DNA from: JABMRP01 sp964444795
Lineage (GTDB): Bacteria > Planctomycetota > Planctomycetia > Pirellulales > Thermoguttaceae
NCBI GenBank assembly: GCA_964444795.1
Contig: CAYUIQ010000002.1
Span: 1 to 64,000 of the forward strand
Reading direction: 5' to 3'
DNA: 64,000 nt
Within the stretch, counting starts at the first letter, position 1. Each line of letters starts with the position of its first letter. Position numbers and translations under genes: made by a program. The notes below the pieces were generated by a model, which was not told the origin of the DNA, ran no database searches, and saw only the letters and a list, made by a program, of their open reading frames with translations. Below are positions 7,869 to 16,640 of this stretch, piece after piece.

Positions 7869-10178
7869 ATGCGACTGACGCTACGCACGATGCTGGCCTT
7901 CATGGACAACATCCTGGATTCGGACGACACGCAGGCGATCCGCAAGAAGATCGACGAAAACGAGTTTGCCGACAGTCTCTTGCAGCGCACACGCGACGCG
8001 ACGCGACGTATGCGACTGGGAGCTCCCAAGGTCTTGGGGCATGGCGTGGGGCTCGACCCAAACACCGTGGCCGAGTATCTCGACAATACGCTGGGGGACG
8101 ATCAACTTCCCGATTTCGAGAGAGTCTGCCTGGAGTCCGATGTCCATCTGGCCGAGGCCGCTTCCTGTCATCAGATACTTGCCTTGGTCCTGGGAGAGCC
8201 GGCGGAAGTGGATCCGCGCAGCCGACAGCGGATGTATCAGTTGCCCCATCTTCCGCTGCCTTCGGCCGGTGCCAGCGCGGAAGACGACAGGTCGCCCGAA
8301 GAAGCGACCGCGCGTGCGATGGGCGATTCCACCGGAGAACCGTCGCCGGGTGACCCATCGCTTCTCGGGTCGACGGATGAGAAAGCCCGACCCAAGCGGA
8401 CGGTTCCCGAATACCTTCGCGATCCGCCGGCCAAACGAAAGCGGCGTTTGCTGGTCGTGGCTGCCGGGTTGATGGTTGCCGGTTTTGTCGTCGTGATGGG
8501 CTTGGCCGCCTTCGGTCTACTCGACCCCGGTACGCCGCCGGGTCGGCTCTTGGGGCGCCAGGAAGAGAATGATACGGTGGCTCAGGTGTCGGACGAGCAA
8601 CTGACCAACTCCGACCAAGTGCCCCCGCAACCTGCGAGCTCAACACCCGGCGAAGATCCCTCCCCGGGCCAGAGCGAGCAGACCGATACACCGGGAACTG
8701 ACGAAGCTGCCGGTTCGCCACCCTCCGAGACGCCTCCCTCGGCACCGATGCCCCCCGATGGACCCGTTGAATTGCCCTCCGAGCCGGAAACTGTCGCCGG
8801 TGGCGTTTTTCCGGCAGGCCCCGGAGCATCGGCCGGTCCGGTACGCCAGCCGGGCGATGATTCGCGGCCGGGGCAACCCGCGACGCTGCCCGGGGAGCCT
8901 GCAACACTGCCCGGACAGTTCGAGCCCGGAGTCGCCGAGCCGGGTGAAACCGAACTGGCCAATGCCCAGCCTGTTGAGGGGGCGCCCCAGGGGCCCGTCG
9001 CGCCCGTACCCGTCGCGCCCATGCCCGTCGGCCCGCAACGAGTTGGCCAGTTTGTCAGCGAAGCGGAGATTCTCCTGCGCTACGATTCGAAATCGGCGAC
9101 TTGGCAGCGTCTCCCGCCGCATGAAACGTTGTCCGATGGGGAGAGCCTCCTGGCCCCGCCCACCTTCAGGCCTCAAGTCGCCCTGACCTCTGGGATTACC
9201 GTGCAATCGGTCGACAGCACGTATGCCCAGTTTCTCAAGGCCGACGCCGACTCCCCGCCCGGATTGCAGGTCTTCTTCGGCCGTGTGATCCTGCGTTCGG
9301 CCGGCCAGCCGGGAGCCCGATTTCGTCTTCGGGTGGGCAACGTAACCGGCGTCATCCGATTCGATGATTCGGAGTCGACGGTGGTGGCCGTGGAGGTCAT
9401 TCCCCGCTCCGACCCGGGAGTCGACCCGGCCGAACATCCGGGCTACGTGTCGGCCGATTTGTATACCCAAACGGGCCAAGTTCAGTGGGTGGGAGCCGAT
9501 CAGCAACCGATCGCGATCAAAGCACCCGCATGGCTGACGTTGGATGAGCGGGCTGAAGTGCCGATTACCGTCGAGCAATTTCCCCGATGGCTCGGAGAAG
9601 ACACGATCAATCCCATCGATCGCGATGCATCGGTAATCATCCAGCAGGGAGTCCGTCCGGATCGTTCGGTGAGCTTGAGCCTGAAAGAACTCTCCGAACA
9701 CCGGCGGAAAGAGGTGCGACGGCTGGCCCTGCGATGCCTGGGCGTGACCGCCCAATTCGACCCGCTGGTCGCCGCGCTGGACGATCCGGACGAGAAGTTC
9801 TTCTGGTCGAACCTCGAACCCTTCCTGTCGGCTCTTTCCAGAGGCCCCCAGACTGCCGTGCAACTCCGTCAGGCGATGATTCGACGTTTCGGGGAGGAGG
9901 AGGGCCGGCAAGTCTACGATCTGCTTTGGCAGACTCCCGCCGAAACACCTACGTACGACGAGGTGAAGCAGCGGATCGACCTGCTGAAGAATCCTCGGTT
10001 GGCGATGCGCGTGGTCGGCCATTGGAGCCTGAATCGGATGACTACCCTGGCGGCGTCTTACCGGCCCGATGATCCTGCCAAAGAGCGGGAACAAGCGGCC
10101 GATCGCTTGGAGCGAGCGTTGGATAGCAAGCGTATCCCTACAAAGGACGGGGAGGAGCCACCCGATAACCCGGGTTGA
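7869..10178 (+). CDS. FecR-like single-pass membrane protein with anti-sigma-like N-terminus
   Basis: The 769-residue protein starts after AGGAG. Residues 1-125 form a helical domain with the motif LDPNTVAEYLDNTL and a conserved ACHQILALVLGEP segment, common in Planctomycete regulators and reminiscent of anti-sigma zinc-finger proteins. A single membrane helix lies at about 195-218 (LLVVAAGLMVAGFVVVMGL). A long Pro/Glu/Ser-rich spacer runs from about 235 to 390. The remaining extracytoplasmic part (about 395-580) looks like an FecR/beta-sheet domain, followed by a helical tail. This architecture suggests signal transfer across the membrane. No ECF sigma gene is adjacent, so its partner is unknown. 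Confidence 0.75.
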   Translation: MRLTLRTMLAFMDNILDSDDTQAIRKKIDENEFADSLLQRTRDATRRMRLGAPKVLGHGVGLDPNTVAEYLDNTLGDDQLPDFERVCLESDVHLAEAASCHQILALVLGEPAEVDPRSRQRMYQLPHLPLPSAGASAEDDRSPEEATARAMGDSTGEPSPGDPSLLGSTDEKARPKRTVPEYLRDPPAKRKRRLLVVAAGLMVAGFVVVMGLAAFGLLDPGTPPGRLLGRQEENDTVAQVSDEQLTNSDQVPPQPASSTPGEDPSPGQSEQTDTPGTDEAAGSPPSETPPSAPMPPDGPVELPSEPETVAGGVFPAGPGASAGPVRQPGDDSRPGQPATLPGEPATLPGQFEPGVAEPGETELANAQPVEGAPQGPVAPVPVAPMPVGPQRVGQFVSEAEILLRYDSKSATWQRLPPHETLSDGESLLAPPTFRPQVALTSGITVQSVDSTYAQFLKADADSPPGLQVFFGRVILRSAGQPGARFRLRVGNVTGVIRFDDSESTVVAVEVIPRSDPGVDPAEHPGYVSADLYTQTGQVQWVGADQQPIAIKAPAWLTLDERAEVPITVEQFPRWLGEDTINPIDRDASVIIQQGVRPDRSVSLSLKELSEHRRKEVRRLALRCLGVTAQFDPLVAALDDPDEKFFWSNLEPFLSALSRGPQTAVQLRQAMIRRFGEEEGRQVYDLLWQTPAETPTYDEVKQRIDLLKNPRLAMRVVGHWSLNRMTTLAASYRPDDPAKEREQAADRLERALDSKRIPTKDGEEPPDNPG

Positions 10179-10608
10179 TCTCCTAATTACGGCTTGTCGT
10201 GCGAAATCTCGCTCATTCCCGGCTGGAACTTGGAAGCGAGCTGCTTGACGCCTCCGGGCGGTGTGAGACGCGGCGGCGCGCGGTCACACGGCTACCCACG
10301 GGTCTCGGAAGTGCCGGCGAGCGTCTCGCCATAACTCGTTATCCATCTTAGTGTTACAGAATCGAGTTTGAGCTGCGCGGGCGTTTGCTCGCATTCCAGT
10401 TCGGATGGTCGGCCTCAGGCGTCGGGCGACAAGCTAAACTAGGGCAATGGGGATAATAAGGTGCTGTGCCGGAGGTAAACTCTGGCTTTGCGTTTGTCGG
10501 TTCTCGATCGTGTTGCTAGAATTACCTATTTGGCAGTCGGTGTAACGACTGGGGCGTGGGCCGCCGGGGTTTGCCGCTTGCCGACCAACTGAGCAAGGAG
10601 TTGTTCTG
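10179..10608. other. Intergenic leader of the hpf-pts cluster
   Basis: This 430-bp stretch contains no gene that I can support. It presumably carries the promoter for hpf. An AT-richer part lies at about 10320-10370 and 10500-10540. I cannot assign a sigma factor site with confidence. Confidence 0.4.
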
Positions 10609-10962
10609 GTGGAAACCAAGATATCGACACGACACGGACAGGTCAGCGATGAAACTCGGGCGAAAATCTCGGCGAAAGTCGAAAAGCTTACCCGATTCTT
10701 CGAACGACTGACGGCCATTGAAGTGACCGTCGATTTGGAACATCGGGAGACCCCCGTCGTTACTCTTCGGGTTGCCGCGGAACACAAACACGATTTCACG
10801 GCGACCAGTCGGGCCGACAACCTCTTGGGGGCGGTCGACAACGTGGTCCATAAGTTGGAACAACAACTGCGGAAGTATAAAGAGAGGGTGCAAGAGCGCC
10901 ATCGCAACTCCGGGCACCGGCAACAAGATGCATCGACGGTTTCCACCCCGGAAAGCGAATAA
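10609..10962 (+). CDS. hpf: Ribosome hibernation promoting factor, short form
   Basis: The 117-residue protein matches the HPF/YfiA (sigma-54 modulation) family: ISTRHGQVSDETRAKI at the start, a central EVTVDLEHR strand and a basic C-terminal helix (VVHKLEQQLRKYKERVQ). It binds the 30S decoding centre and stalls ribosomes in stationary phase. The C-terminal dimerisation domain of long HPF is absent. The start is GTG with AAGGAG eight to ten bases upstream. It is the first gene before ptsN, as in the classical rpoN-hpf-ptsN neighbourhood, but rpoN and rapZ are absent here. Confidence 0.92.
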   Translation: METKISTRHGQVSDETRAKISAKVEKLTRFFERLTAIEVTVDLEHRETPVVTLRVAAEHKHDFTATSRADNLLGAVDNVVHKLEQQLRKYKERVQERHRNSGHRQQDASTVSTPESE

Positions 10963-11048
10963 CCGCTCCGATCGCCCGCGGCAAGCAGGCCGTCTGTTTC
11001 AGATCGGCCTTGCGGACGGGAGGGGGAGAGTAGAAAGGAGCTAGCTGC

Positions 11049-11528
11049 ATGAAGTTTGCTGACTTTATGACGCGCGAGTCCATTCTTGCCGGCGTGACCG
11101 CCGACAATAAGGAGGCGGTCATCCGTGAAATGGTTCAAGCGTTGTTAGGGGCGGGCAGAATTGAAGCCGATGAATTGGAAAGCATCGTCAAGGCGATTCT
11201 CAAACGAGAAGAACTGGGAAGTACCGGCATCGGCCGAGGTGTGGCCGTCCCGCACACCAAGCATCCCAGCGTCGATCGACTCGTCGGAACCGTGGCCGTC
11301 AGTAACGAGGGCGTGGATTTCGACAGCCTCGACGGCGAGAAGGTATATCTGTTTTTCTTGCTCGTCTCGCCGCCGGACCGTCCCGGCGATCACCTCAGAG
11401 CGTTGGAAAACATTTCGCGGCAACTTCGCGACGACACCTTCTGTCGGTTTCTGAAGCAGTCCAAGAGCGCCGATGATATTCAACAACTGTTGGACGAAGC
11501 GGACAACAATCAGTTCGTATCGCAGTAG
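11049..11528 (+). CDS. ptsN: PTS EIIA component of the fructose/nitrogen-regulatory type
   Basis: The 159-residue protein is a stand-alone PTS EIIA type-2 domain. The phosphorylation site is His69 in the motif VAVPHTKHPSV. It receives phosphate from HPr and normally regulates other proteins when no EIIB/EIIC is present. GGAG lies upstream of the ATG. It sits between hpf and ptsH; the EII permease subunits are absent from the whole window. The symbol follows the neighbourhood and single-domain form; a fructose EIIA is the alternative. Confidence 0.9.
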   Translation: MKFADFMTRESILAGVTADNKEAVIREMVQALLGAGRIEADELESIVKAILKREELGSTGIGRGVAVPHTKHPSVDRLVGTVAVSNEGVDFDSLDGEKVYLFFLLVSPPDRPGDHLRALENISRQLRDDTFCRFLKQSKSADDIQQLLDEADNNQFVSQ

Positions 11529-11692
11529 GTGGTTCCACGGGCCCCGTGGAGATGGGTGCGGCTCGTCCGTGACGGTCGTATCCGCACCCGCCGGTGGCCT
11601 CCGGTCCCCATGTGGCCGGAGGCGTCGACGGCGACACCCGAATGACACGAGAACAAGGAATGACTCGCACCGCCGAGCAGGATCTACCGTAA
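11529..11692 (+). promoter_or_regulatory. Three consecutive stem-loops between ptsN and ptsH
   Basis: The 164-bp spacer contains ccacgg/ccgtgg (11535-11540 with 11544-11549), gggtgcgg/ccgcaccc (11554-11561 with 11582-11589), and gcctccgg/ccggaggc (11597-11604 with 11615-11622). None is followed by a T run, so they are not standard terminators. They could stabilise or process the transcript and set unequal levels of EIIA and HPr. Confidence 0.45.
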
Positions 11693-12049
11693 GTGAACTC
11701 CCGCATAACGACAAGCCGAACGGTGATCGTTACCAACCCCGATGGTTGGCATTTGCGGGCTGCCAGCGTGTTTGCCCAATTGGCCGACCGCTATGATTCC
11801 AAAGTCGAGATCGTCGTCCACACCAAAGAGGAGCCTCAGCGCGCTTGTGGGACGAGCGTGTTGCAGATGGTTTCGCTGGGAATACCCGAAGGCGCCGAAG
11901 TGATGGTGGAAGCCACGGGAAGCGATGCCGAGGACGCTCTGCGGGCACTGACCGAGTTGGTCCAAACCAATTTCGACGATCAACAAGAAATACAGAACAA
12001 GCAGCAGACGTCCGACGCGTCGGACCCGGGAACAAGTGCCGGCCGGTAG
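11693..12049 (+). CDS. ptsH: HPr family phosphocarrier protein
   Basis: The 118-residue protein has the HPr fold, with the active-site histidine His20 in the motif GWHLRAAS, where the usual GLHARPA has lost the proline. A serine equivalent to regulatory Ser46 appears as Ser55 in CGTSVLQMVSLG. It passes phosphate from EI to EIIA. About 20 residues after the HPr core are polar and probably disordered. The start is GTG; no strong ribosome binding site is visible. It is followed by ptsI after 160 bp. Confidence 0.9.
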   Translation: MNSRITTSRTVIVTNPDGWHLRAASVFAQLADRYDSKVEIVVHTKEEPQRACGTSVLQMVSLGIPEGAEVMVEATGSDAEDALRALTELVQTNFDDQQEIQNKQQTSDASDPGTSAGR

Positions 12050-12209
12050 TCGTCTGCGGAAGTGAATTCATCAGAGACCACGCGTACCGGTAGCAGGAAG
12101 CATCCGGTCGATCGCCGAATTGCCGCGGGGAGCCGTCCGCCCTTGAGGGTCGGTTTCGCTCGCTCCTCGGATCAGGCGATCCACTCCCTTCCTGCCGCGA
12201 AGGATTCGC

Positions 12210-13934
12210 ATGCAACAACTTCAAGGCATTGCCGTTTCGCCGGGCGTGGCCATCGGCGAGGCGATGGTCATGGACAACGAGGGGTTCCGAATCCCTCGGC
12301 GGTTTGTCGTGCGCGACGCGGTGGAGGGCGAGGTCGAACGCCTCGATCGTGCGATCGCCGCGGCCAGCGAGGAAGTGCATCGCAATCGCGACGCCGTTTC
12401 TCGCGAGTTGGGCGAACAATACGGCGCCATCTTCGAAGCCCATCTGCGAATGCTCCAGGACTCGGGACTGCACGGCGAGCTGGAGGAGATGATCCGCCAA
12501 CGCAAGTATACCCCCGAATACGCCGTGACCCGCGCGCTGCGCCGCTACGCCAAAGTCTTCGAGACCCTGGAGCGGGCCAACGATATTTTTGATATCGAGA
12601 AACGGCTCCTTCGCCATCTCCTCGGTCAGCGGCGCGAAGGAATGGACCATCTCACCTCGCCGGTGCTGTTGCTGGCCCACAACCTGACCCCCAGCGAAAC
12701 GGCCAATCTCGACCGGAAGTTTATCCGCGGATTCGTCACCGAGATCGGCGGGCCGGGAGGCCATACGGCGATCGTCGCCGAAGCGCTGGAGATCCCGGCC
12801 GTTGTCGGCACGGGCGCCTTCCTTACCGACGTCTCCGGCGGCGACACGGTGATCATCGACGGCGACAAGGGGTTGGTAATCATCCAACCCGACGAGGAAA
12901 CGCTCGCTCGCTACCGGCACGAAGTCGAGGAGATCCGCACGCTGGCCGCGCAATTGGAAACGCTGCGCGACTTGCCCGCCGAAACGGCCGACGGGGTCCA
13001 CGTCCGGCTCATGGGAAACATCGAGTTTCCCGACGAAGTGGGACATTGCATCGATCGGGGAGCCGACGGTATCGGCCTCTATCGAACGGAGTTTCTCTAC
13101 CTCAAGTCCAACAAATTGCCCACCGAAGAGGTCCACTACGACGCCTATTCGGAGGTCATTCGGGCGATGGACAACCGCCCGGTGACCATTCGTTCATTTG
13201 ATCTGGGTGCGGATAAATTACCCCAGGCGGTCGGCGTCGACAACGAGCGGAATCCGTTCCTGGGACTGCGGAGCATCCGCTTGGCGCTGCGCGACTTGTC
13301 CTTGTTTCGCACACAGTTGCGGGCCGTGTTGCGGGCCAGCGCCTTGGGAGAAGTGCGGCTGATGTTTCCGCTGATTTCGACCCTCCTGGAGTTGCGGCAG
13401 GCCAAGATGGTGCTGGCCGACGTGCGCGAGGACTTGGCCGAGCACGAAATCGAGTTCGATCGACGGATGCAGGTCGGGATGATGGTCGAGGTTCCCTCGG
13501 CCGTGATGATGATCGAGCAGTTCGTCGAGGAAGTCGACTTCCTGAGTATCGGCACCAACGACCTGATCCAGTACACGCTGGCCGTGGACCGGACGAACAA
13601 GGACGTGGTGGGACTCTACAACCCGGCGGACCCGGCCGTGTTGAAACTGATCCGCACGACGATCGACGCCGCCCAAAAACGCCAGGTGCCGACCAACCTC
13701 TGCGGGCAAATGAGCGGAAGTCCGACGTATACGATGCTCTTGCTGGGCTTGGGATTGCGACAGCTCAGCGTTCCTCCCAGCGCCATTCCCGAGATCAAGA
13801 AAGCCTGCCGAAGTGTGACGATTGACCAGTGCGAGGCGGTTTCCCGCCGGGCGATGACCATGGAAAACGCCCGCGATATCGCCCGCTACCTGAAGGAGGA
13901 ATTGAAGAAATACGCACCCGAACTGGTGCCGTAG
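12210..13934 (+). CDS. ptsI: PTS enzyme I, phosphoenolpyruvate-protein phosphotransferase
   Basis: The 574-residue protein has the normal length and domain order of enzyme I: HPr-binding helical domain (about 30-130), swivelling phosphohistidine domain with His185 in GGPGGHTAIVAEAL, and a PEP-binding TIM barrel with NDLIQYT and the catalytic cysteine in NLCGQMSG. The histidine motif reads GGHTA instead of the common SSHSA, which is a known variant. It transfers phosphate from PEP to HPr in the cytoplasm. GAAGGA precedes the ATG. With hpf, ptsN and ptsH it completes a regulatory phosphorelay. Confidence 0.96.
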   Translation: MQQLQGIAVSPGVAIGEAMVMDNEGFRIPRRFVVRDAVEGEVERLDRAIAAASEEVHRNRDAVSRELGEQYGAIFEAHLRMLQDSGLHGELEEMIRQRKYTPEYAVTRALRRYAKVFETLERANDIFDIEKRLLRHLLGQRREGMDHLTSPVLLLAHNLTPSETANLDRKFIRGFVTEIGGPGGHTAIVAEALEIPAVVGTGAFLTDVSGGDTVIIDGDKGLVIIQPDEETLARYRHEVEEIRTLAAQLETLRDLPAETADGVHVRLMGNIEFPDEVGHCIDRGADGIGLYRTEFLYLKSNKLPTEEVHYDAYSEVIRAMDNRPVTIRSFDLGADKLPQAVGVDNERNPFLGLRSIRLALRDLSLFRTQLRAVLRASALGEVRLMFPLISTLLELRQAKMVLADVREDLAEHEIEFDRRMQVGMMVEVPSAVMMIEQFVEEVDFLSIGTNDLIQYTLAVDRTNKDVVGLYNPADPAVLKLIRTTIDAAQKRQVPTNLCGQMSGSPTYTMLLLGLGLRQLSVPPSAIPEIKKACRSVTIDQCEAVSRRAMTMENARDIARYLKEELKKYAPELVP

Positions 13935-14051
13935 GATGTTACCTCGCCCCGAGAACTTTCGCGGGCGGGTTCGACGAAACAACGAAACAAACAACCGATT
14001 TTTTATACCCCGCCCACAACGGCAGTGGCGGGGAAGCGCGAACTAGAACGA

Positions 14052-14702
14052 ATGGTTCGACAACGAGTACGCATTCGCTTTGCAAAGACGGGAGATCTCC
14101 GCCTCATCGGGCATCGGGATCTCGCGCGCAACGTGGAACGAGTTTTTCGCCGCGCCGGAGTGCCGCTGGGCATGAGTCAAGGGTATCACCCTAAGCCCAG
14201 AATTAGTTTCCCCTCGGCTCTGGCCGTGGGGATCGAAGGCCTCGACGAGGTGATGGAACTGGAGTTGGAGTTGGAAGTGCCCTGTTCGGCCGACGCTTTG
14301 CTCGATCGCCTGCGGCCTCATCTGCCGCTGGGACTCGCCTTCGGCGCGGCCTGTTGGCTTCGCCCCGGAGGCAAGATGAAAGCGAGGCTGCAAAGCACAA
14401 CCCACCAGATCGCCGTTCCACGGAAACGCCGCGAGACCGCTGCCCTGCGAGTGGCGGCCGTGTTGGCCTGCCGGTACTACCCCTTATGCCGGCCGGGACG
14501 CGAAGAGCCGATCGATCTGCACGATTTCCTTGAGCAACTGACGCTCCAGGACGGCGTGCTGACCATCCGCCTCGACGCCACCCGGCCCGGCGCTCCCAGC
14601 CCGCGCGACGTGTTGAGGGCGATGGAGCTGGACGACTTGGAAAGGGGTGACCGGGATACCGACGCCGTCTTCCTGAAGCGAACCCGGATCGGACTACAAT
14701 GA
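14052..14702 (+). CDS. TIGR03936/DUF2344 family protein
   Basis: The 216-residue protein begins with VRIRFAKTGDLRLIGHRD and continues with GVPLGMSQGYHPKPRISF, the hallmark of the DUF2344 (TIGR03936) family. In most bacteria this is fused to or follows a B12-binding-type radical SAM protein (TIGR03960) upstream of RNase G. Here that partner is missing and only this domain remains. I chose the ATG at the conserved MVRQRVRIRF; a GTG nine codons upstream is possible. It is followed by the RNase gene after 93 bp, so the link to that RNase is kept. Biochemical role unknown. Confidence 0.88.
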   Translation: MVRQRVRIRFAKTGDLRLIGHRDLARNVERVFRRAGVPLGMSQGYHPKPRISFPSALAVGIEGLDEVMELELELEVPCSADALLDRLRPHLPLGLAFGAACWLRPGGKMKARLQSTTHQIAVPRKRRETAALRVAAVLACRYYPLCRPGREEPIDLHDFLEQLTLQDGVLTIRLDATRPGAPSPRDVLRAMELDDLERGDRDTDAVFLKRTRIGLQ

Positions 14703-14795
14703 TGAATCGGCCAGACCCCAACCGGCCCGGCCGAGACGTCGTGGGGAGCGATCCCATGCATACTCAACGGCCATGCCGAATGAGAAAGCGAAAAA

Positions 14796-16481
14796 ATGAA
14801 GCAGGAAATGTTAATCAACGTGTCGCAGCCGGAAGAGTGCCGGATTGCGATAGTCGAGGAAGGAATCCTCGAAGAACTCTACGTCGAGCGAACCAGCCAG
14901 GATAACTACGTCGGAAATATCTATAAGGGCAAAGTTGTCAATCTGGAGCCCAGTATTCAAGCCGCCTTCGTCGATTTCGGTGTCGGCCGCAATGGGTTTC
15001 TGCACGTCAGCGACTTGGAACCCCAGTATTTTCGCCAGGGCGGATTCGATCCCGCAAAAGCTCTCGACGTGCCCCCGCGGCGCAGTGCCGCCAGAAACGA
15101 CGCCGCCAGAAACGACGCCGGCAAGAACGACGCGGACGAAGGTCCCGACGACCAGGAAACCGGCCAGGGTAAGTCCGCTGGCGGCGGATCGTCCCGACCC
15201 AAAGGCCGCACATCCCGTCCCGGAAGCCGGCCCCGCGTTAAACCGCCCATCCAGGACATCCTCCGCCGCGGTGATGAAGTTCTGGTCCAGGTGATTAAGG
15301 AAGGCATCGGTTCCAAGGGCCCCACACTCTCCACCTACATCAGCATCCCCGGGCGGTACGTGGTCCTCATGCCGGCATTGGGGCGCATCGGCGTCTCTCG
15401 AAAGATCGAAGACGAAGATGTCCGGCGCCGCCTCCGCGACATCCTCGTGGAACTCAACCCGCCCAAGGGATTGGGATTCATTGTCCGAACCGCCGGCAGC
15501 GACCGGACCAAGAAAGAACTCTCCCGCGATCTGGCCTACCTGCTCCGGTTGTGGAAGGTCATCGTGCGGCGGCTGAAAAAATGCCCCGCTCCGGTGGATA
15601 TCTACCAAGAAAGCGACATGATCATCCGGACCATTCGCGATATCTTCACCAGCGAGGTCGACGCCATCTACATCGACGAACCGTCGGCGTATGAACGAGC
15701 GAAGGAATTTCTCCAAATGGTCATGCCGCGCCACGTCGGTCGGCTGCAGCTCTACGAGGGCAAGGAACCCCTGTTCCATAAATACCACCTCGACGAAGAA
15801 ATCGCCCGGATTCACCAGCGCAAACTCCCTCTGAAAGCGGGGGGTTCGATCGTCATCGACCAGACCGAAGCGCTGGTGGCGATCGACGTCAACAGCGGAA
15901 ACTTCCGCGCCGCCGATGGATCGGCCGAAGAAACGGCCTACCAGATCAACCTGCTGGCCGCGCGCGAGATCAGCCGGCAACTCCGTCTCCGCGATCTCGG
16001 CGGCGTGGTCGTCAACGACTTCATCGACATGCGCAAAGAGAAACATCGCCGAGGTGTCGAGCGGGCGCTCCGCGAGGCGGTAAAACGGGATCGGGCACGC
16101 ACGAAGATCCTCCGAACCAGTCCTTTCGGGCTGATCGAGATGACCCGCCAGAGAATCCGCACCAGTCTCAAGAGCAGTGTCTATGCCGATTGCCCCGTCT
16201 GTCGCGGAACAGGATTCGTCAAGACGGACGAGAGCATGGCCATTGAGGTTGTTCGCCAACTCATGCTGGTGGGCAAGAACACGAAAGTGGCCCGGGTGAG
16301 TGTCAATGTGGCCCCCGAAGTGGCTGATTATCTCAATAACAACAAGCGTAAGGAACTCGTTCGATTCGAGGCCGAAGGGGGGATGACGGTGGAACTCGTT
16401 GGTATCCAAGACGTTGCGCCGGATCATTTGGTGGTCCAGTGCGTCGATGCCGACGGCCGGCCGGTGAAAATCGCCACCTAG
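14796..16481 (+). CDS. rng: Ribonuclease E/G family endoribonuclease with interrupted S1 domain
   Basis: The 561-residue enzyme has an N-terminal S1 RNA-binding domain (about 36-180), an RNase-H-like/5' sensor region and a DNase I-like catalytic domain. The magnesium-binding aspartates are Asp364 (VAIDVNSG) and Asp408 (VVNDFIDM). The Zn-link cysteines are Cys466 and Cys469 (CPVC). It should cleave single-stranded RNA in rRNA maturation and mRNA decay. A 60-70-residue polar insert with NDA-rich tandem units and many Lys/Arg/Gly lies in the S1 domain (about 85-150). It ends 159 bp before rplU, the conserved order for this family. No long C-terminal scaffold is present, so it is RNase G-like in size. 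Confidence 0.94.
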   Translation: MKQEMLINVSQPEECRIAIVEEGILEELYVERTSQDNYVGNIYKGKVVNLEPSIQAAFVDFGVGRNGFLHVSDLEPQYFRQGGFDPAKALDVPPRRSAARNDAARNDAGKNDADEGPDDQETGQGKSAGGGSSRPKGRTSRPGSRPRVKPPIQDILRRGDEVLVQVIKEGIGSKGPTLSTYISIPGRYVVLMPALGRIGVSRKIEDEDVRRRLRDILVELNPPKGLGFIVRTAGSDRTKKELSRDLAYLLRLWKVIVRRLKKCPAPVDIYQESDMIIRTIRDIFTSEVDAIYIDEPSAYERAKEFLQMVMPRHVGRLQLYEGKEPLFHKYHLDEEIARIHQRKLPLKAGGSIVIDQTEALVAIDVNSGNFRAADGSAEETAYQINLLAAREISRQLRLRDLGGVVVNDFIDMRKEKHRRGVERALREAVKRDRARTKILRTSPFGLIEMTRQRIRTSLKSSVYADCPVCRGTGFVKTDESMAIEVVRQLMLVGKNTKVARVSVNVAPEVADYLNNNKRKELVRFEAEGGMTVELVGIQDVAPDHLVVQCVDADGRPVKIAT

Positions 16482-16495
16482 CAGCGTTGCCAATA

Positions 16496-16532
16496 CCCCT
16501 GGGTGGGAAGAGGATCCTCTTGCCCCCAGGGG
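16496..16532 (+). promoter_or_regulatory. Stem-loop between the RNase gene and rplU
   Basis: An imperfect palindrome runs from cccctggg to cccagggg and has the perfect core aagaggatcctctt. It starts 15 bases after the RNase stop codon and is not followed by a T run. It may be a weak terminator, a processing site for the RNase itself, or a ribosomal-protein leader structure. Confidence 0.45.
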
Positions 16533-16569
16533 GTCTGGGAATGATACGCACGACAAGGCGCCGGTCCCC

Positions 16570-16598
16570 TTTTCCCGGGCGCGGTCGTCCGCTATAGT
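16570..16598 (+). promoter_or_regulatory. Possible rplU promoter
   Basis: A TATAGT hexamer at 16593-16598 lies about 43 bases before the rplU start. The matching -35 position reads ttttcc, a poor match, so the call rests mainly on the -10 element and its location. Confidence 0.3.
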
Positions 16599-16640
16599 AA
16601 TAGGTTTGCCAAAGCATGTTCGTATTCCGCAGGAACGACG

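Noticed and set aside
11730..13136. A 468-codon frame antisense to ptsH and ptsI
   Set aside because: The sense strand encodes conserved PTS proteins with catalytic motifs; the antisense translation matches nothing.
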